Source: Bacteroidota bacterium (GTDB taxonomy: Bacteria; Bacteroidota; Bacteroidia; Chitinophagales; Chitinophagaceae). Taken from it: a stretch of DNA of 64,000 bases. A model generated the notes under the pieces. The model did not search any database and was not told the origin of the DNA. It saw only the letters and a list, made by a program, of their open reading frames with translations. The position numbers were made by a program, and so were the translations under genes. The stretch spans positions 1 to 64,000 of the forward strand of contig JABDGS010000006.1 in assembly GCA_013285915.1 (NCBI GenBank). Reading direction: 5' to 3'. Shown here piece after piece: positions 53,301 to 61,490 of this stretch (positions within the stretch are counted from its first letter, which is position 1; each line of letters opens with the position of its first letter).

Positions 53301-53308
53301 TATATTTG
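53301..53308 (+). promoter_or_regulatory. -7 element upstream of the unknown membrane protein
   Basis: TATATTTG matches TAnnTTTG; the ATG at 53363 follows after 54 nt. A TTG inside this element (53306) opens the longest frame but is part of the promoter-like sequence. Confidence 0.35.
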
Positions 53309-53362
53309 GCTGTAGTGCCAAACATGCCAGGTTATTGTGATATAAAACTCTTCTTATCACTT

Positions 53363-53944
53363 ATGCACAAAATTATTTGCATCTTATTATCGACTACTTC
53401 AACAACTGCTTTTGGCCAGTATAGAATGCGGCCTTTGGATGAGTTGCTTATAACTAAGACCTTTATACATATCAGCGCGTCATTTCAATCTAATCTTCCC
53501 TTAATAATCCTGTTTCTTGTTGGTATGTCTATCGTTTTGCTGCGTGCATATTTTAAAATAAAAAAGCAAAGGGATGTTAAGCCGCCGTCAAACAGCGCAT
53601 TAAAAGGTTCACCCATTAAAATAAAAGTAAAGCTTGATGAATGCGAAGTTATTTCCCATGATGTTGTTAACGATGACGACGCAAGCTCAATACCGTCAAG
53701 AATTGATATAATTGACTCTGTTTACCCAGGAAATTATAATGAAAAAAGTGGCAGCACCGCTTCTGCGCTTTTATACCGTTATAAAAATGCAGACGGCAGT
53801 ATTAAAAAATATTATAGTGCTGTTATATATACTTCTCCGGACAGCTTGCGGTATGCCCTTTTAAAGTACACTGAGACGTTTATTTATATAAACCCAAACG
53901 ACCCGGGAGATTATTATTTTGACCTGGAGTTTTTGCAGCGTTAA
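53363..53944 (+). CDS. Unrecognised membrane-anchored protein
   Basis: About 193 residues. Signal peptide (MHKIICILLSTTSTTAFGQ), a short exported segment, a membrane helix (LPLIILFLVGMSIVLLRAYF), a basic stop-transfer (KIKKQRD) and a cytoplasmic domain of about 120 residues with beta-rich segments (IKIKVKLDECEVISHDVV, STASALLYRYKNADGSIKKY, LEFLQR). No family recognised. Its neighbours (a DUF2062 gene and a blaI-type operon 430 nt away) give no hint of its job. Confidence 0.7.
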   Translation: MHKIICILLSTTSTTAFGQYRMRPLDELLITKTFIHISASFQSNLPLIILFLVGMSIVLLRAYFKIKKQRDVKPPSNSALKGSPIKIKVKLDECEVISHDVVNDDDASSIPSRIDIIDSVYPGNYNEKSGSTASALLYRYKNADGSIKKYYSAVIYTSPDSLRYALLKYTETFIYINPNDPGDYYFDLEFLQR

Positions 53945-54339
53945 GTAAAATTTAATTCAAGATTTTAGCGGACAAAACAGCGGTTTTTATATATATGTAT
54001 AGGAAGAAGGTTTCCAGTTTCCGGTTTTCAGTATTCAGTTATCGCGGAGGAGTTTAAATATAAAAGGAAAGTTCAAGGTTGATGGCTCATTGCTCATAAC
54101 AAAGACACCGCAAACTATAGGGCAACGCTGGTATTTAAAAAATAATAATATGAGGCTTCGGCAAGCGCAATGTACAGATAATGAAGTAGTTATTGTTTTT
54201 AAAGTGGCGTGGATTGGCTATAAAATGGCTACAATTGTGCGGCATTTGGCTTTACAAATTAATTGACGGCTCACGGTTTTAAAAGCAGCGGCTTGCGAAG
54301 ATGTAAATTGTTAAAGAATTCTTAAAGGGTAAATAATAT
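53945..54339. other. Spacer with phrase-like repeats before the blaI operon
   Basis: 54009-54040 is built of varied copies of GTTTCCAG/TTTCAGTA, and 54084-54100 holds GGCTCATTGCTCATAAC. A frame of 38 codons at 54150-54266 has no supporting features. No RNA gene is apparent. Confidence 0.4.
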
Positions 54340-54369
54340 TTTGCACGTACGTTTTTAATCGTACCTTAG
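54340..54369 (+). promoter_or_regulatory. Promoter and likely operator of the blaI-M56 operon
   Basis: TTTG (54340-54343), 18-nt spacer, TACCTTAG (54362-54369), ending 4 nt before the ATG. Inside lies the inverted repeat GTACG (54347-54351), 8 nt, CGTAC (54360-54364), with ACGTACGT at its left end. The placement between -33 and -7 suits repression by the BlaI-type product of the first gene. Confidence 0.65.
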
Positions 54370-54373
54370 TGTC

Positions 54374-54769
54374 ATGAAATTGAATAAGCAGGATATTGGT
54401 AAAGATGCAGCACCTACCAAAAGTGAGCTGGAGGTTTTGCAGGTATTGTGGAAGCAAGGGCCGCAAACTGTTCGTTTTGTGCATGACGTATTAAACGGGC
54501 AAAAAGCTGAGGCCATACAATATACCTCAACCCTTAAGCTTATGCAGGTTATGACGGAAAAGGGCATGCTGCTGCGCGACGAAACCAATATGAAACATAT
54601 TTACAGGCCCGCACTTGAAGAAGATAAAACCAAAGGCGCTATGCTGGAGCGCTTTGTGGATAATATGTACGAGGGCTCGGTTAGTAATATGATGATGGCT
54701 TTATTAGGTAACGACAAAACAAGCCGTGAAGAACTGGAAAAAGTAAAAGCATTATTAAATAAATTGTAA
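54374..54769 (+). CDS. BlaI/MecI/CopY-family repressor
   Basis: 131 residues, full family length. Winged helix: TKSELEVLQVLWKQGPQTVR, then TSTLKLMQVMTEKGMLLRDE (recognition helix and wing), and a C-terminal dimerisation part (FVDNMYEGSVSNMMMALLG, SREELEKVKALLNKL). BlaI proteins are inactivated by cleavage through a BlaR1-type protease, and such a gene follows after 54 nt. Start at the ATG 4 nt after the -7 element. The likely binding site is the inverted repeat at 54347-54364. Confidence 0.95.
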   Translation: MKLNKQDIGKDAAPTKSELEVLQVLWKQGPQTVRFVHDVLNGQKAEAIQYTSTLKLMQVMTEKGMLLRDETNMKHIYRPALEEDKTKGAMLERFVDNMYEGSVSNMMMALLGNDKTSREELEKVKALLNKL

Positions 54770-54823
54770 CCTTTTAAGCAAACGCAGGTAATAATAAGTT
54801 TACCCTTACTAAAAGATTGTATT

Positions 54824-56386
54824 ATGCACCACGCCTTTTTAAATAGCATATTGGCAGGCAAAGCAGCAGAAGCGTTTTGCTGGATGCTGATACACTCCTT
54901 GTGGCAGGGGCTGCTGTTTACCATTATTACAGGTGTTGTACTTATGGTTACCAAAAAAAGTACAGCGGCATTACGGTATAATATAGTATGCGCACTTTTT
55001 ATGCTGTTTATTGCAACGTGCACGACAACTTTCATCTGGCAATTGAACAGCACTCTGGTACAAACCGACGGCCAGCAAGCAGCGGGTGCGTTACCAACGG
55101 AAAGTGTTCTGCAGGTATGGTTAAATAAGTTCAATGCCTATTTCTCAGCCAACTCCTCACTTGTTTTAATGGCCTGGATGCTTGTATTTGTTGCCAAATG
55201 TGTAAAAATGATGGCCGGTTTGGTGTACAGCCAGCGTGTGCGCCACCACAAAACACATAAGCCTGCGGAGTACTGGCAAAATAAAATAGCGGCACTTTGC
55301 AGCCAGTTACAGCTAAAGAAAACGGTGGTAATACTTGAGTCGGAAATTGTAAAGATACCGGTAGTTATAGGCCATTTAAAGCCCGTTATTTTTATACCCC
55401 TTGGCCTGTTAACCAGTTTGCCCGCAGGCGAAATTGAGGCGGTGCTGCTACACGAGTTGGCGCATATACGCCGCAACGATTACTTTATAAATATTATACA
55501 GGTAATGGCTGAAAATGTGTTCTTCTTTAACCCCGCGCTGCTATGGATGTCTTCAGTGATACGTGAAGAGCGGGAGAGTTGCTGTGATGACGTTGCGGTA
55601 GCCCAAACAAAAAGTAAAAAGCAGTTTATACAGGCACTTATAAGTTTTAAAGAGCATGCATTGCATACTAATAGCTATACCACTGCTTTTCCGGCAAAAA
55701 AGAACCAGCTTTTACAAAGGGTATCACGTATTATTAACGACCGTAATAAGACACTGAACGTGACGGAGAAAATATTTATTCTTTCAAGCTTTGTTTTGCT
55801 GGCGGGTTTATCAATAGCTGTTACAAACACTGGCTTTGCCGGAAAAATAGCTGCAGCAAAAACAAAAACAGTACAGCAACAGTTCGTGCTTTCGTTGCCC
55901 GCAGCTAAAATTGAGCTGACCTCTAAAACAACCTACAAATTGGATGATGTTAGCACTGCGGATAAGATTGCCTCCGGCACCGCACCAAGAACGCGCAAAC
56001 ATATTGTTTATGAAGAGTATAGTAAAGTGATAACCCAGGATGGCGTGAAGGTATTTGAGGAAGATTCAAAAAATAATGAAAAGGCTGCCTTGACAGAAAA
56101 ACAACAGGCTGATGCAGACAGGCTGCAAGCTGAAGAAAACCGTAAACAGGCAGAGATGGACAGGCAGCAGGCAGAGGCAGACAGGCTACAGGCGGTTAAA
56201 GACCAGGAACAGGCGAGGCTTGACAAGATACAAGCAGATAAAGACCGTCAGCAGGCCGAGCTTGACCGTCAACAAGCAGAAAACGACAGGATACAGGCTG
56301 AAAAAGAAAAAGGACAACCAGCAACAAACAATAAAATTTCTGTATCGCAAAACAACCACAACAAACATAACCCGCAGGTATTGTAA
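54824..56386 (+). CDS. M56 (BlaR1-like) membrane metalloprotease with C-terminal heptad repeats
   Basis: 520 residues. Membrane helices at the N-terminus (SLWQGLLFTIITGVVLMVTK, YNIVCALFMLFIATCTTTFI) and later (IFILSSFVLLAGLSIAVTNT) frame a cytoplasmic protease domain with HELAH at 210-214 and the ESCCDDVAV motif typical of M56. There is no penicillin-binding sensor domain. The outer part is instead about 85 residues followed by ten in-phase heptads of the form QAxxDRx (residues 428-497) and a His/Asn-rich end. Inference: it senses something other than beta-lactams, perhaps via a helix that pairs with the next gene's product, and then triggers loss of the BlaI-type repressor. Confidence 0.93.
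   Translation: MHHAFLNSILAGKAAEAFCWMLIHSLWQGLLFTIITGVVLMVTKKSTAALRYNIVCALFMLFIATCTTTFIWQLNSTLVQTDGQQAAGALPTESVLQVWLNKFNAYFSANSSLVLMAWMLVFVAKCVKMMAGLVYSQRVRHHKTHKPAEYWQNKIAALCSQLQLKKTVVILESEIVKIPVVIGHLKPVIFIPLGLLTSLPAGEIEAVLLHELAHIRRNDYFINIIQVMAENVFFFNPALLWMSSVIREERESCCDDVAVAQTKSKKQFIQALISFKEHALHTNSYTTAFPAKKNQLLQRVSRIINDRNKTLNVTEKIFILSSFVLLAGLSIAVTNTGFAGKIAAAKTKTVQQQFVLSLPAAKIELTSKTTYKLDDVSTADKIASGTAPRTRKHIVYEEYSKVITQDGVKVFEEDSKNNEKAALTEKQQADADRLQAEENRKQAEMDRQQAEADRLQAVKDQEQARLDKIQADKDRQQAELDRQQAENDRIQAEKEKGQPATNNKISVSQNNHNKHNPQVL
56105..56314 (+). repeat. Ten 21-bp coding repeats in the M56 gene
   Basis: Ten consecutive heptads starting with Gln-Ala, exactly 210 bp with no phase break. Each holds one Ala and mostly charged or polar residues (Glu, Asp, Arg, Lys, Gln). 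The DNA copies are varied, so selection on the protein, not recent expansion, keeps the period. Confidence 0.9.
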
Positions 56387-56510
56387 GGTGCGCACTTATA
56401 ATTTTTAGCGGCAGCAATTTTTATCCAACTAAAACCGGGCAATAGAAAACGATCACGATGCAGTGAAACAGGATGTTATTGCCCATAATGTAACCACAAA
56501 AACAAAAAAA

Positions 56511-57401
56511 ATGAAAACAACATTTTTAAAGCAAAGCATTGCAATATTGATAATAGCAGTGAGCGCATTATCAGCAAACGCACAAAAAAAACAAGGCGAC
56601 AAATTAGCTTATGAGTCGCGCAATACAAGCAGTACCTATATGTATTTTGATGACGACAGCACGGTAAACCCGCCGCAAACTACGGTTACTTATTGCGAAA
56701 ATCATATAAGGTACGAATTTACCTTATCCTCAGACAAGCTTACAGAATTGTACATAAATAATCATAAAATACCGGCTGATAGTTTTTATCTGTATAATGC
56801 CCTTGTAACTAAACTAAAAGAACAAATAAAAAGAGACAGGATACAAGCCGAGGAAGACCGTAAACAGGCGGCTTTAGACAGGGTACAGGCAGAAGAAGAC
56901 CGCAAACAGGCGGTGCGTGACCAGGCGCAGGCTGAGGAAGACCGCAAACAGGCAGAAAAAGACAGGCAGCAGGCTGAAGTTGAGAGGCAGGAGTCAGTAA
57001 AAGACCAGCAGCAGGCCGTTGAAGACCGTAAGCAGGCAGAGCGTGACAGGATGCAGGCAGACCAGGACAGGAAGCAGGCTGAACTTGACCGCCAGCAGGC
57101 AGTGCGTGACCAGGCACAGGCTGTTGAAGACCGCAAGCAAGCCGAGCTTGACCGCAAACAGGCCGAAGAAGACAGGAAGATAGCAGACAGCCTGGTAAGT
57201 GATATTATAGCCGAACATATTGTTGCTAATAAAGCAGGTATAAGAGAAGTTATATTAAACGAGGATGAGTTTATAGTTAACGGTAAACTGCAATCTGAGG
57301 AACTGCTTAAAAAATTCAAAGCAAAATATGTAAAGAAAGCTGGTTATAGCGTAAGGTATGGCGGCACAACTTCCAGCTATGGCATTTATATAAATAATTA
57401 G
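56511..57401 (+). CDS. Exported heptad-repeat protein, probable partner of the M56 protease
   Basis: About 296 residues. Signal peptide (ending SANAQ), an N-domain (about 24-110: YMYFDDDSTVNPPQTTVTYC, IRYEFTLSSDKLTELYIN), sixteen heptads QAxxDRx (residues 112-223) and a C-domain (ADSLVSDIIAEHIVANKAGI, LNEDEFIVNGKLQSEELLKK) that recalls the C-terminal part of proteins encoded beside other Bacteroidota M56 genes. It follows the M56 gene by 124 nt with no terminator between. The start at 56511 is chosen for its signal peptide; an ATG-less extension to 56463 was rejected. The role is unknown: structural or sensory partner in the periplasm is an inference. Confidence 0.85.
   Translation: MKTTFLKQSIAILIIAVSALSANAQKKQGDKLAYESRNTSSTYMYFDDDSTVNPPQTTVTYCENHIRYEFTLSSDKLTELYINNHKIPADSFYLYNALVTKLKEQIKRDRIQAEEDRKQAALDRVQAEEDRKQAVRDQAQAEEDRKQAEKDRQQAEVERQESVKDQQQAVEDRKQAERDRMQADQDRKQAELDRQQAVRDQAQAVEDRKQAELDRKQAEEDRKIADSLVSDIIAEHIVANKAGIREVILNEDEFIVNGKLQSEELLKKFKAKYVKKAGYSVRYGGTTSSYGIYINN
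56844..57179 (+). repeat. Sixteen 21-bp coding repeats in the heptad-repeat gene
   Basis: Exactly 336 bp of in-phase heptads, such as QAEEDRK, QAELDRQ and QAVRDQA; one unit is ESVKDQQ. Some units recur identically (QAEEDRK four times), and several are shared with the M56 gene (QAELDRQ). This points to past exchange or duplication between the two genes. Confidence 0.92.
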
Positions 57402-57422
57402 CGGCTAAGGGTGTTTGGTAAT

Positions 57423-57452
57423 AAAAGGCTTCTGCTAACTGCAGGGCCTTTT
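57423..57452 (+). terminator. Intrinsic terminator of the blaI-M56 operon
   Basis: AAAAGGC (57423-57429) pairs with GCCTTTT (57446-57452), with CTGC/GCAG continuing the stem inside, and a T-rich tail follows (ACCTTTTT). It begins 22 nt after the stop codon of the third gene. Confidence 0.8.
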
Positions 57453-57575
57453 ACCTTTTTGCAGGATGGTACATGATAGTTAACATGCTATTTGCTTTAC
57501 ATTTACACGGGATGCGCCTGCCATAATACGATTGCTTTGGTTAAAGCATGCCCTTTGCAGTAAATGCCATATAGC

Positions 57576-59009
57576 ATGTTAAACACTTTCTCACTAAAAA
57601 TAGGATTATTTGGTATTGGCTTAGATGCTTACTGGCCGCAGTTTGCAGGCCTTAAAAGCAGGCTGGAAGGGTATATTGATATAGTTGCCAAAAAATTGCA
57701 ATACCCTGGTGCTGCAATAATAAATATAGGACTGATTGATTCACCCGAAAAGGCTATGCAGGCAGGCCACCAGTTCAGACAGGCAGATGTGGATTTGATC
57801 TTTTTGTATGTAACTACTTATGCTTTATCGTCAACAGTGTTGCCGGTTGTGCAGCGCGCAAAAGTGCAGGTGATAATATTAAACCTTTCGCCTGAAGCCG
57901 CCATTGACTACGCCGCATTTAACGCAATGACTGACCGTACTGCTATGACAGGCGAATGGCTGGCATATTGCAGCGCATGCCCGGTGCCCGAAATAGCTAA
58001 CGTGTTTAACAGGGCTGGTATACAATTTCACCAGGTAATAGGCGTGTTAAACGATGATAGTGATGAATGCTGGCCTGAAATAAAAGAGTGGATTGAAGCT
58101 GCTCTTGTAAAGCATACAATGGCGCACAACCGGCTTGGTGTTATGGGCCATTATTACAGCGGCATGCTGGATATTTACAGCGATTTTACACAACAACTGG
58201 TAAATTTCGGCGGCCATATTGAAATTATTGAAGTGGATGAACTCTCGGCTATAAGACGAACCATTTCAAACGAAACAGTTCAGCAAAAAATAAAAGCTTT
58301 TCACGATCATTTTGATATTCAGCCGGATTGCCCCGAAGAAGAACTGCAACGTGCCGCTAAAACTTCTGCTGCGCTGGATGAGCTGGTAAACAAATACCAG
58401 CTTGGCTCATTAGCATATTATTATAAGGGCACCGGCGTTAATGATAATGAAGACACCGTCAGCTCGATCATTCCGGGGGCTTCACTGTTAACTGCAAAGC
58501 ATATTCCCGTTGCCGGTGAGTATGAAATAAAGAATGTGCAGGCCATGAAGATAATGGACATCTTTAATGCAGGCGGTTCGTTCACTGAATATTATGCAAT
58601 GGATTTTAAAGACGATGTTGTGTTGATGGGGCACGATGGCCCCGGGCATATTGCAATTGCAGAAGGCAAAACAAAAATGCGCCCGTTGCAGGTATACCAT
58701 GGCAAAGTAGGTAACGGTCTGTCAATAGAGATGTCAGTAAAAAATGGTCCTGTTACATTGCTTTCGGTAGTGCAGAAAAAAGATGGAACATTAATGTTGC
58801 TTTGTGCAGAAGGTGAATCTGTAAGCGGCCCAATATTGCAGATTGGCAACACAAACAGCCGGTATAAATTCAGCATAAGCGCAAGACGCTTTGTAAATGA
58901 GTGGAACGCTCATGGCCCTGCACACCATTGTGCTGTGGGCATTGGGCATATTGCCGGTAAAATAATAAAATTAGGAAACCTGTTAGGCATGCAGGTTGTG
59001 CAGATTTAA
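57576..59009 (+). CDS. L-fucose/L-arabinose isomerase-family protein
   Basis: 477 residues from this ATG (an ATG four codons upstream is possible). The N-terminus (LKIGLFGIGLDAYWPQFAGL) is the family signature. By analogy with L-arabinose isomerase, metal ligands would lie in GEYEIKN, FTEYYAMDF, MGHDGPGHI and the late HHCAVGIGH. The family interconverts aldoses and ketoses; the substrate here is not certain. A GH39-like hydrolase follows after 47 nt on the same strand, so the pair may release and isomerise a sugar. The isomerase has no signal peptide and is cytoplasmic. Confidence 0.83.
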   Translation: MLNTFSLKIGLFGIGLDAYWPQFAGLKSRLEGYIDIVAKKLQYPGAAIINIGLIDSPEKAMQAGHQFRQADVDLIFLYVTTYALSSTVLPVVQRAKVQVIILNLSPEAAIDYAAFNAMTDRTAMTGEWLAYCSACPVPEIANVFNRAGIQFHQVIGVLNDDSDECWPEIKEWIEAALVKHTMAHNRLGVMGHYYSGMLDIYSDFTQQLVNFGGHIEIIEVDELSAIRRTISNETVQQKIKAFHDHFDIQPDCPEEELQRAAKTSAALDELVNKYQLGSLAYYYKGTGVNDNEDTVSSIIPGASLLTAKHIPVAGEYEIKNVQAMKIMDIFNAGGSFTEYYAMDFKDDVVLMGHDGPGHIAIAEGKTKMRPLQVYHGKVGNGLSIEMSVKNGPVTLLSVVQKKDGTLMLLCAEGESVSGPILQIGNTNSRYKFSISARRFVNEWNAHGPAHHCAVGIGHIAGKIIKLGNLLGMQVVQI

Positions 59010-59056
59010 AATAAGATGCGGGATAGAAGCGCTAAAAACTTTAAATATATTGCTAT

Positions 59057-60514
59057 ATGAGAATGAGAAAATTTTTTGTCATTGCATTGTTCACATTAAT
59101 GTTCAATGCCGGTGTATATGCACAGGTAAAACTTGATGTACAGTGGGATAAACAGGTGATGATTTCTAAATCAACACCTACGTTACAAGTGGTGGTAAAT
59201 CCACCCTTGCGCGGGGGTACTTCCATTCACGATCAATCTTTTCAGGCGTTAAAAGATCTTGGCGCAGACTATGTTCGTTATGTTCCATGGCTGCCCTATC
59301 CAAGGCTTGGTGTAGCTGAATTAGAGCCGCCTGCAAACGGTAAGACATCGTGGGATTTTACGGTTATTGACCCAATGACCATTGATTTTTTAGAAGCCAC
59401 AAAAGGCCACAGCGTGGTACTAAATTTTAGCACTATACCGGCCTGGATGTTTAAAACGGAAAAAGAAGTTACCTACCCCGATGATCCCGGGCAGGTAACG
59501 TGGGATTATACCCAGGGCAGCGAACTTAAAGACAGTACAGGAAAACAGGTTGGCGATTATTACGCACGTTTGTATAGCTGGTACACTAAGGGTGGTTTTA
59601 CCGATGAATTTGGCAAAGTTCATTCGTCAGGTTATCATTACGATATTCCCTATTGGGAGGTTTTTAATGAGCCAGACCTTGAACACAACCCCTCGCCGGC
59701 ATATTACACTAAGGAATATGATGCAGTAGTAATAGCGATGAAAAAGGTATCACCTACTACAAAATTTGTGGGCATATCGCTGGCGTTTGAAAATAACCCG
59801 GAATGGTATGAGTATTTTTTAAATCATGCCCATCATAAGCCAGGCATTCCCCTTGATATGATCTCGTATCATTTTTACGCAACAAGTATACCGGGGCAAA
59901 CCATTAATGATATGCAATACACCTATTTTGAAAGGGCCGATAATTTTATTAACCGCGTTCGTTATATCGAAAGCATTCGCAAAAGACTCTCGCCGCAAAC
60001 AAAAACAACTATCAATGAAGTAGGCAGTATTTTGCATAATGAAGACCAGCCAATCGCTCCTGCCTACTGGAATTTATCCGGCGCAATGTATGCATACCTG
60101 TATGTTGAATTAACAAAAATTGGTATTGATGTAATAGGGGAGTCGCAACTGGTGGGTTACCCAACCCAATTTCCCAGCGTAAGCATGATTGATTGGGAAA
60201 ATGGTAAGCCCAATGCGCGCTATTGGGTATTGAAATTGATACATGATAATATTGGCACCGGCGATGCATTGGTACAAACCGGTATTAATAGTGAAGATAT
60301 AATGGCGCAGGGTTTTAAAACAAAACAAGGTAACAGGATGCTTATTGTGAACAAACGCAACCGTGAAATAAAAATAACTTTACCCGATGGGTTAAAAGGC
60401 GCGAAGATGAGTGTTGTAGATATATCAACGGGAGAGGGGCCAGCGGTACAAACAACCATTGATGGAACAGAAATAACGCTGAAACCATTTGCTGTTGCGG
60501 TGATAGCGCAATAG
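59057..60514 (+). CDS. Exported GH39-like glycoside hydrolase
   Basis: 485 residues with a signal peptide ending GVYAQ. The barrel shows clan GH-A logic: WEVFNEPDLEH with acid/base Glu205 after Asn, and INEVGS with a candidate nucleophile Glu321. The C-terminal small beta domain (NRMLIVNKRNREIKITLPDG) is normal for such enzymes. GH39 includes beta-xylosidases and alpha-L-iduronidases; assignment within clan A is tentative. It lies 47 nt after the isomerase gene, an operon by spacing. Confidence 0.8.
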   Translation: MRMRKFFVIALFTLMFNAGVYAQVKLDVQWDKQVMISKSTPTLQVVVNPPLRGGTSIHDQSFQALKDLGADYVRYVPWLPYPRLGVAELEPPANGKTSWDFTVIDPMTIDFLEATKGHSVVLNFSTIPAWMFKTEKEVTYPDDPGQVTWDYTQGSELKDSTGKQVGDYYARLYSWYTKGGFTDEFGKVHSSGYHYDIPYWEVFNEPDLEHNPSPAYYTKEYDAVVIAMKKVSPTTKFVGISLAFENNPEWYEYFLNHAHHKPGIPLDMISYHFYATSIPGQTINDMQYTYFERADNFINRVRYIESIRKRLSPQTKTTINEVGSILHNEDQPIAPAYWNLSGAMYAYLYVELTKIGIDVIGESQLVGYPTQFPSVSMIDWENGKPNARYWVLKLIHDNIGTGDALVQTGINSEDIMAQGFKTKQGNRMLIVNKRNREIKITLPDGLKGAKMSVVDISTGEGPAVQTTIDGTEITLKPFAVAVIAQ

Positions 60515-60548
60515 AATGATTGAAGTTTAGATGCTCGTAGTTACAAGT

Positions 60549-60654
60549 AAACACTCAATAATCAATGCTTAACACTCAATATTCAAATAAAAAACAATAC
60601 GATACCGCCGGGCTGTTTTTCTTTGAATATTGAGCATTGAATATTGAGTGTTTT
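60549..60654. repeat. Long phrase-like inverted repeat between convergent genes
   Basis: The left arm (60549-60587) and right arm (60622-60654) are complementary over about 30 bases with one mismatch block and a short insertion: AAACACTCAATA on the left pairs with TATTGAGTGTTT on the right, and AATATTCAAA pairs with TTTGAATATT. The loop carries CCGCCGGGC. It would form a strong two-way hairpin between the hydrolase and the YdeI-type gene. Confidence 0.75.
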
Positions 60655-60667
60655 GTATTTAAAGCGC

Positions 60668-61309
60668 TTACTGGTTTCTTGGATTTTTCCATCCCTTCAC
60701 TAATCGTTCAATAGTGCCGGTAACACGCTCGGTACGGGTTTCTTCGCGCTTGGCAGTTACAATCCATTCAACATATTCTTTTTTATTGGTGAAAGAAAGG
60801 GATTCAAAAAATAACGATGCATCCCTGCTTTTCTTCAGCGCTTTTGCAAGGTCGTCGGGCAGGTTAATGGTTTTGGTTGCAGGGTCGGCATAATTAAATA
60901 TTTCCCTTTCCCTTGGCTTGGCTTCTTTTTTTTTATCGGCATCATTTGGCAACCGCATCCCGAATACAGACCATGTATCATCAAACGAAATAAGGCTTAT
61001 CCACTGCAGGTTATGTTTCATCAGGTTGTCCCAGCCCTTGTCGCGCGTAAGGTCCGTCTGAATTTTTGATGTACCCTTTGGATAATATATCCAGCACACT
61101 ACGTCGTCTTTCAACAAGCCAAGCGCTTTATCAAGGCTTTTTTCCATTTCTGCCCTGTTCTTTACAAACCAATGAACCTGGCTGTAGTCCTTTGCCTTTG
61201 TTGCTACTTTTACGCCTGGCGCAATTTGGCTTATTTCAGCGGCAAAACCATCGGGGGCATTTACAGGTAAAATGGTAATACCATCATTTAAGCGCAGTTT
61301 TTGCGCCAT
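60668..61309 (-). CDS. YdeI/OmpD-associated family protein
   Basis: About 213 residues. The C-terminal part (INLPDDLAKALKKSRDASLF, FFESLSFTNKKEYVEWIVTA, KREETRTERVTGTIERLVKG) is the YdeI/OmdA domain. The N-terminal part (GVKVATKAKDYSQVHWFVKN, VCWIYYPKGTSKIQTDLTRD) is a DUF3052-like alpha/beta domain. Members have unclear roles, some named for bacteriocin protection. An ATG four codons upstream (61321) is possible. It is transcribed alone and converges on the hydrolase gene. Confidence 0.85.
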   Translation of the reverse strand: MAQKLRLNDGITILPVNAPDGFAAEISQIAPGVKVATKAKDYSQVHWFVKNRAEMEKSLDKALGLLKDDVVCWIYYPKGTSKIQTDLTRDKGWDNLMKHNLQWISLISFDDTWSVFGMRLPNDADKKKEAKPREREIFNYADPATKTINLPDDLAKALKKSRDASLFFESLSFTNKKEYVEWIVTAKREETRTERVTGTIERLVKGWKNPRNQ

Positions 61310-61490
61310 GCTAAGTGCCATAAAAAATTATTTGATATAAAAATACAGCTTCTAAATAAAACCGTAGTTATTGAAAATTGCTGAATTTGCCCAGGCCACA
61401 GGGCACAAAACGTGTTGTTAATTAGATGGGTATAAGCGGTTGACCTATCTTTAAAATACTTATATTCACCCAAAAGTATGCCTGCACAAT

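Noticed and set aside
54150-54266. 38-codon frame upstream of blaI
   Set aside because: Too short and without features; lies in repeat-bearing spacer.
54824-56386. True BlaR1 beta-lactam sensor
   Set aside because: The M56 protease domain is present but there is no penicillin-binding domain with SxxK/KTG motifs, and no beta-lactamase gene nearby.
56105-57179. CRISPR-like or noncoding tandem repeat
   Set aside because: The 21-bp units are in frame, have no spacers and keep a strict protein heptad.
56786-57319. Long minus-strand open frame rich in Ser, Cys and Ala opposite the heptad-repeat gene
   Set aside because: It is the mirror of the 21-bp repeats on the plus strand; no signal, domain or start context supports it.
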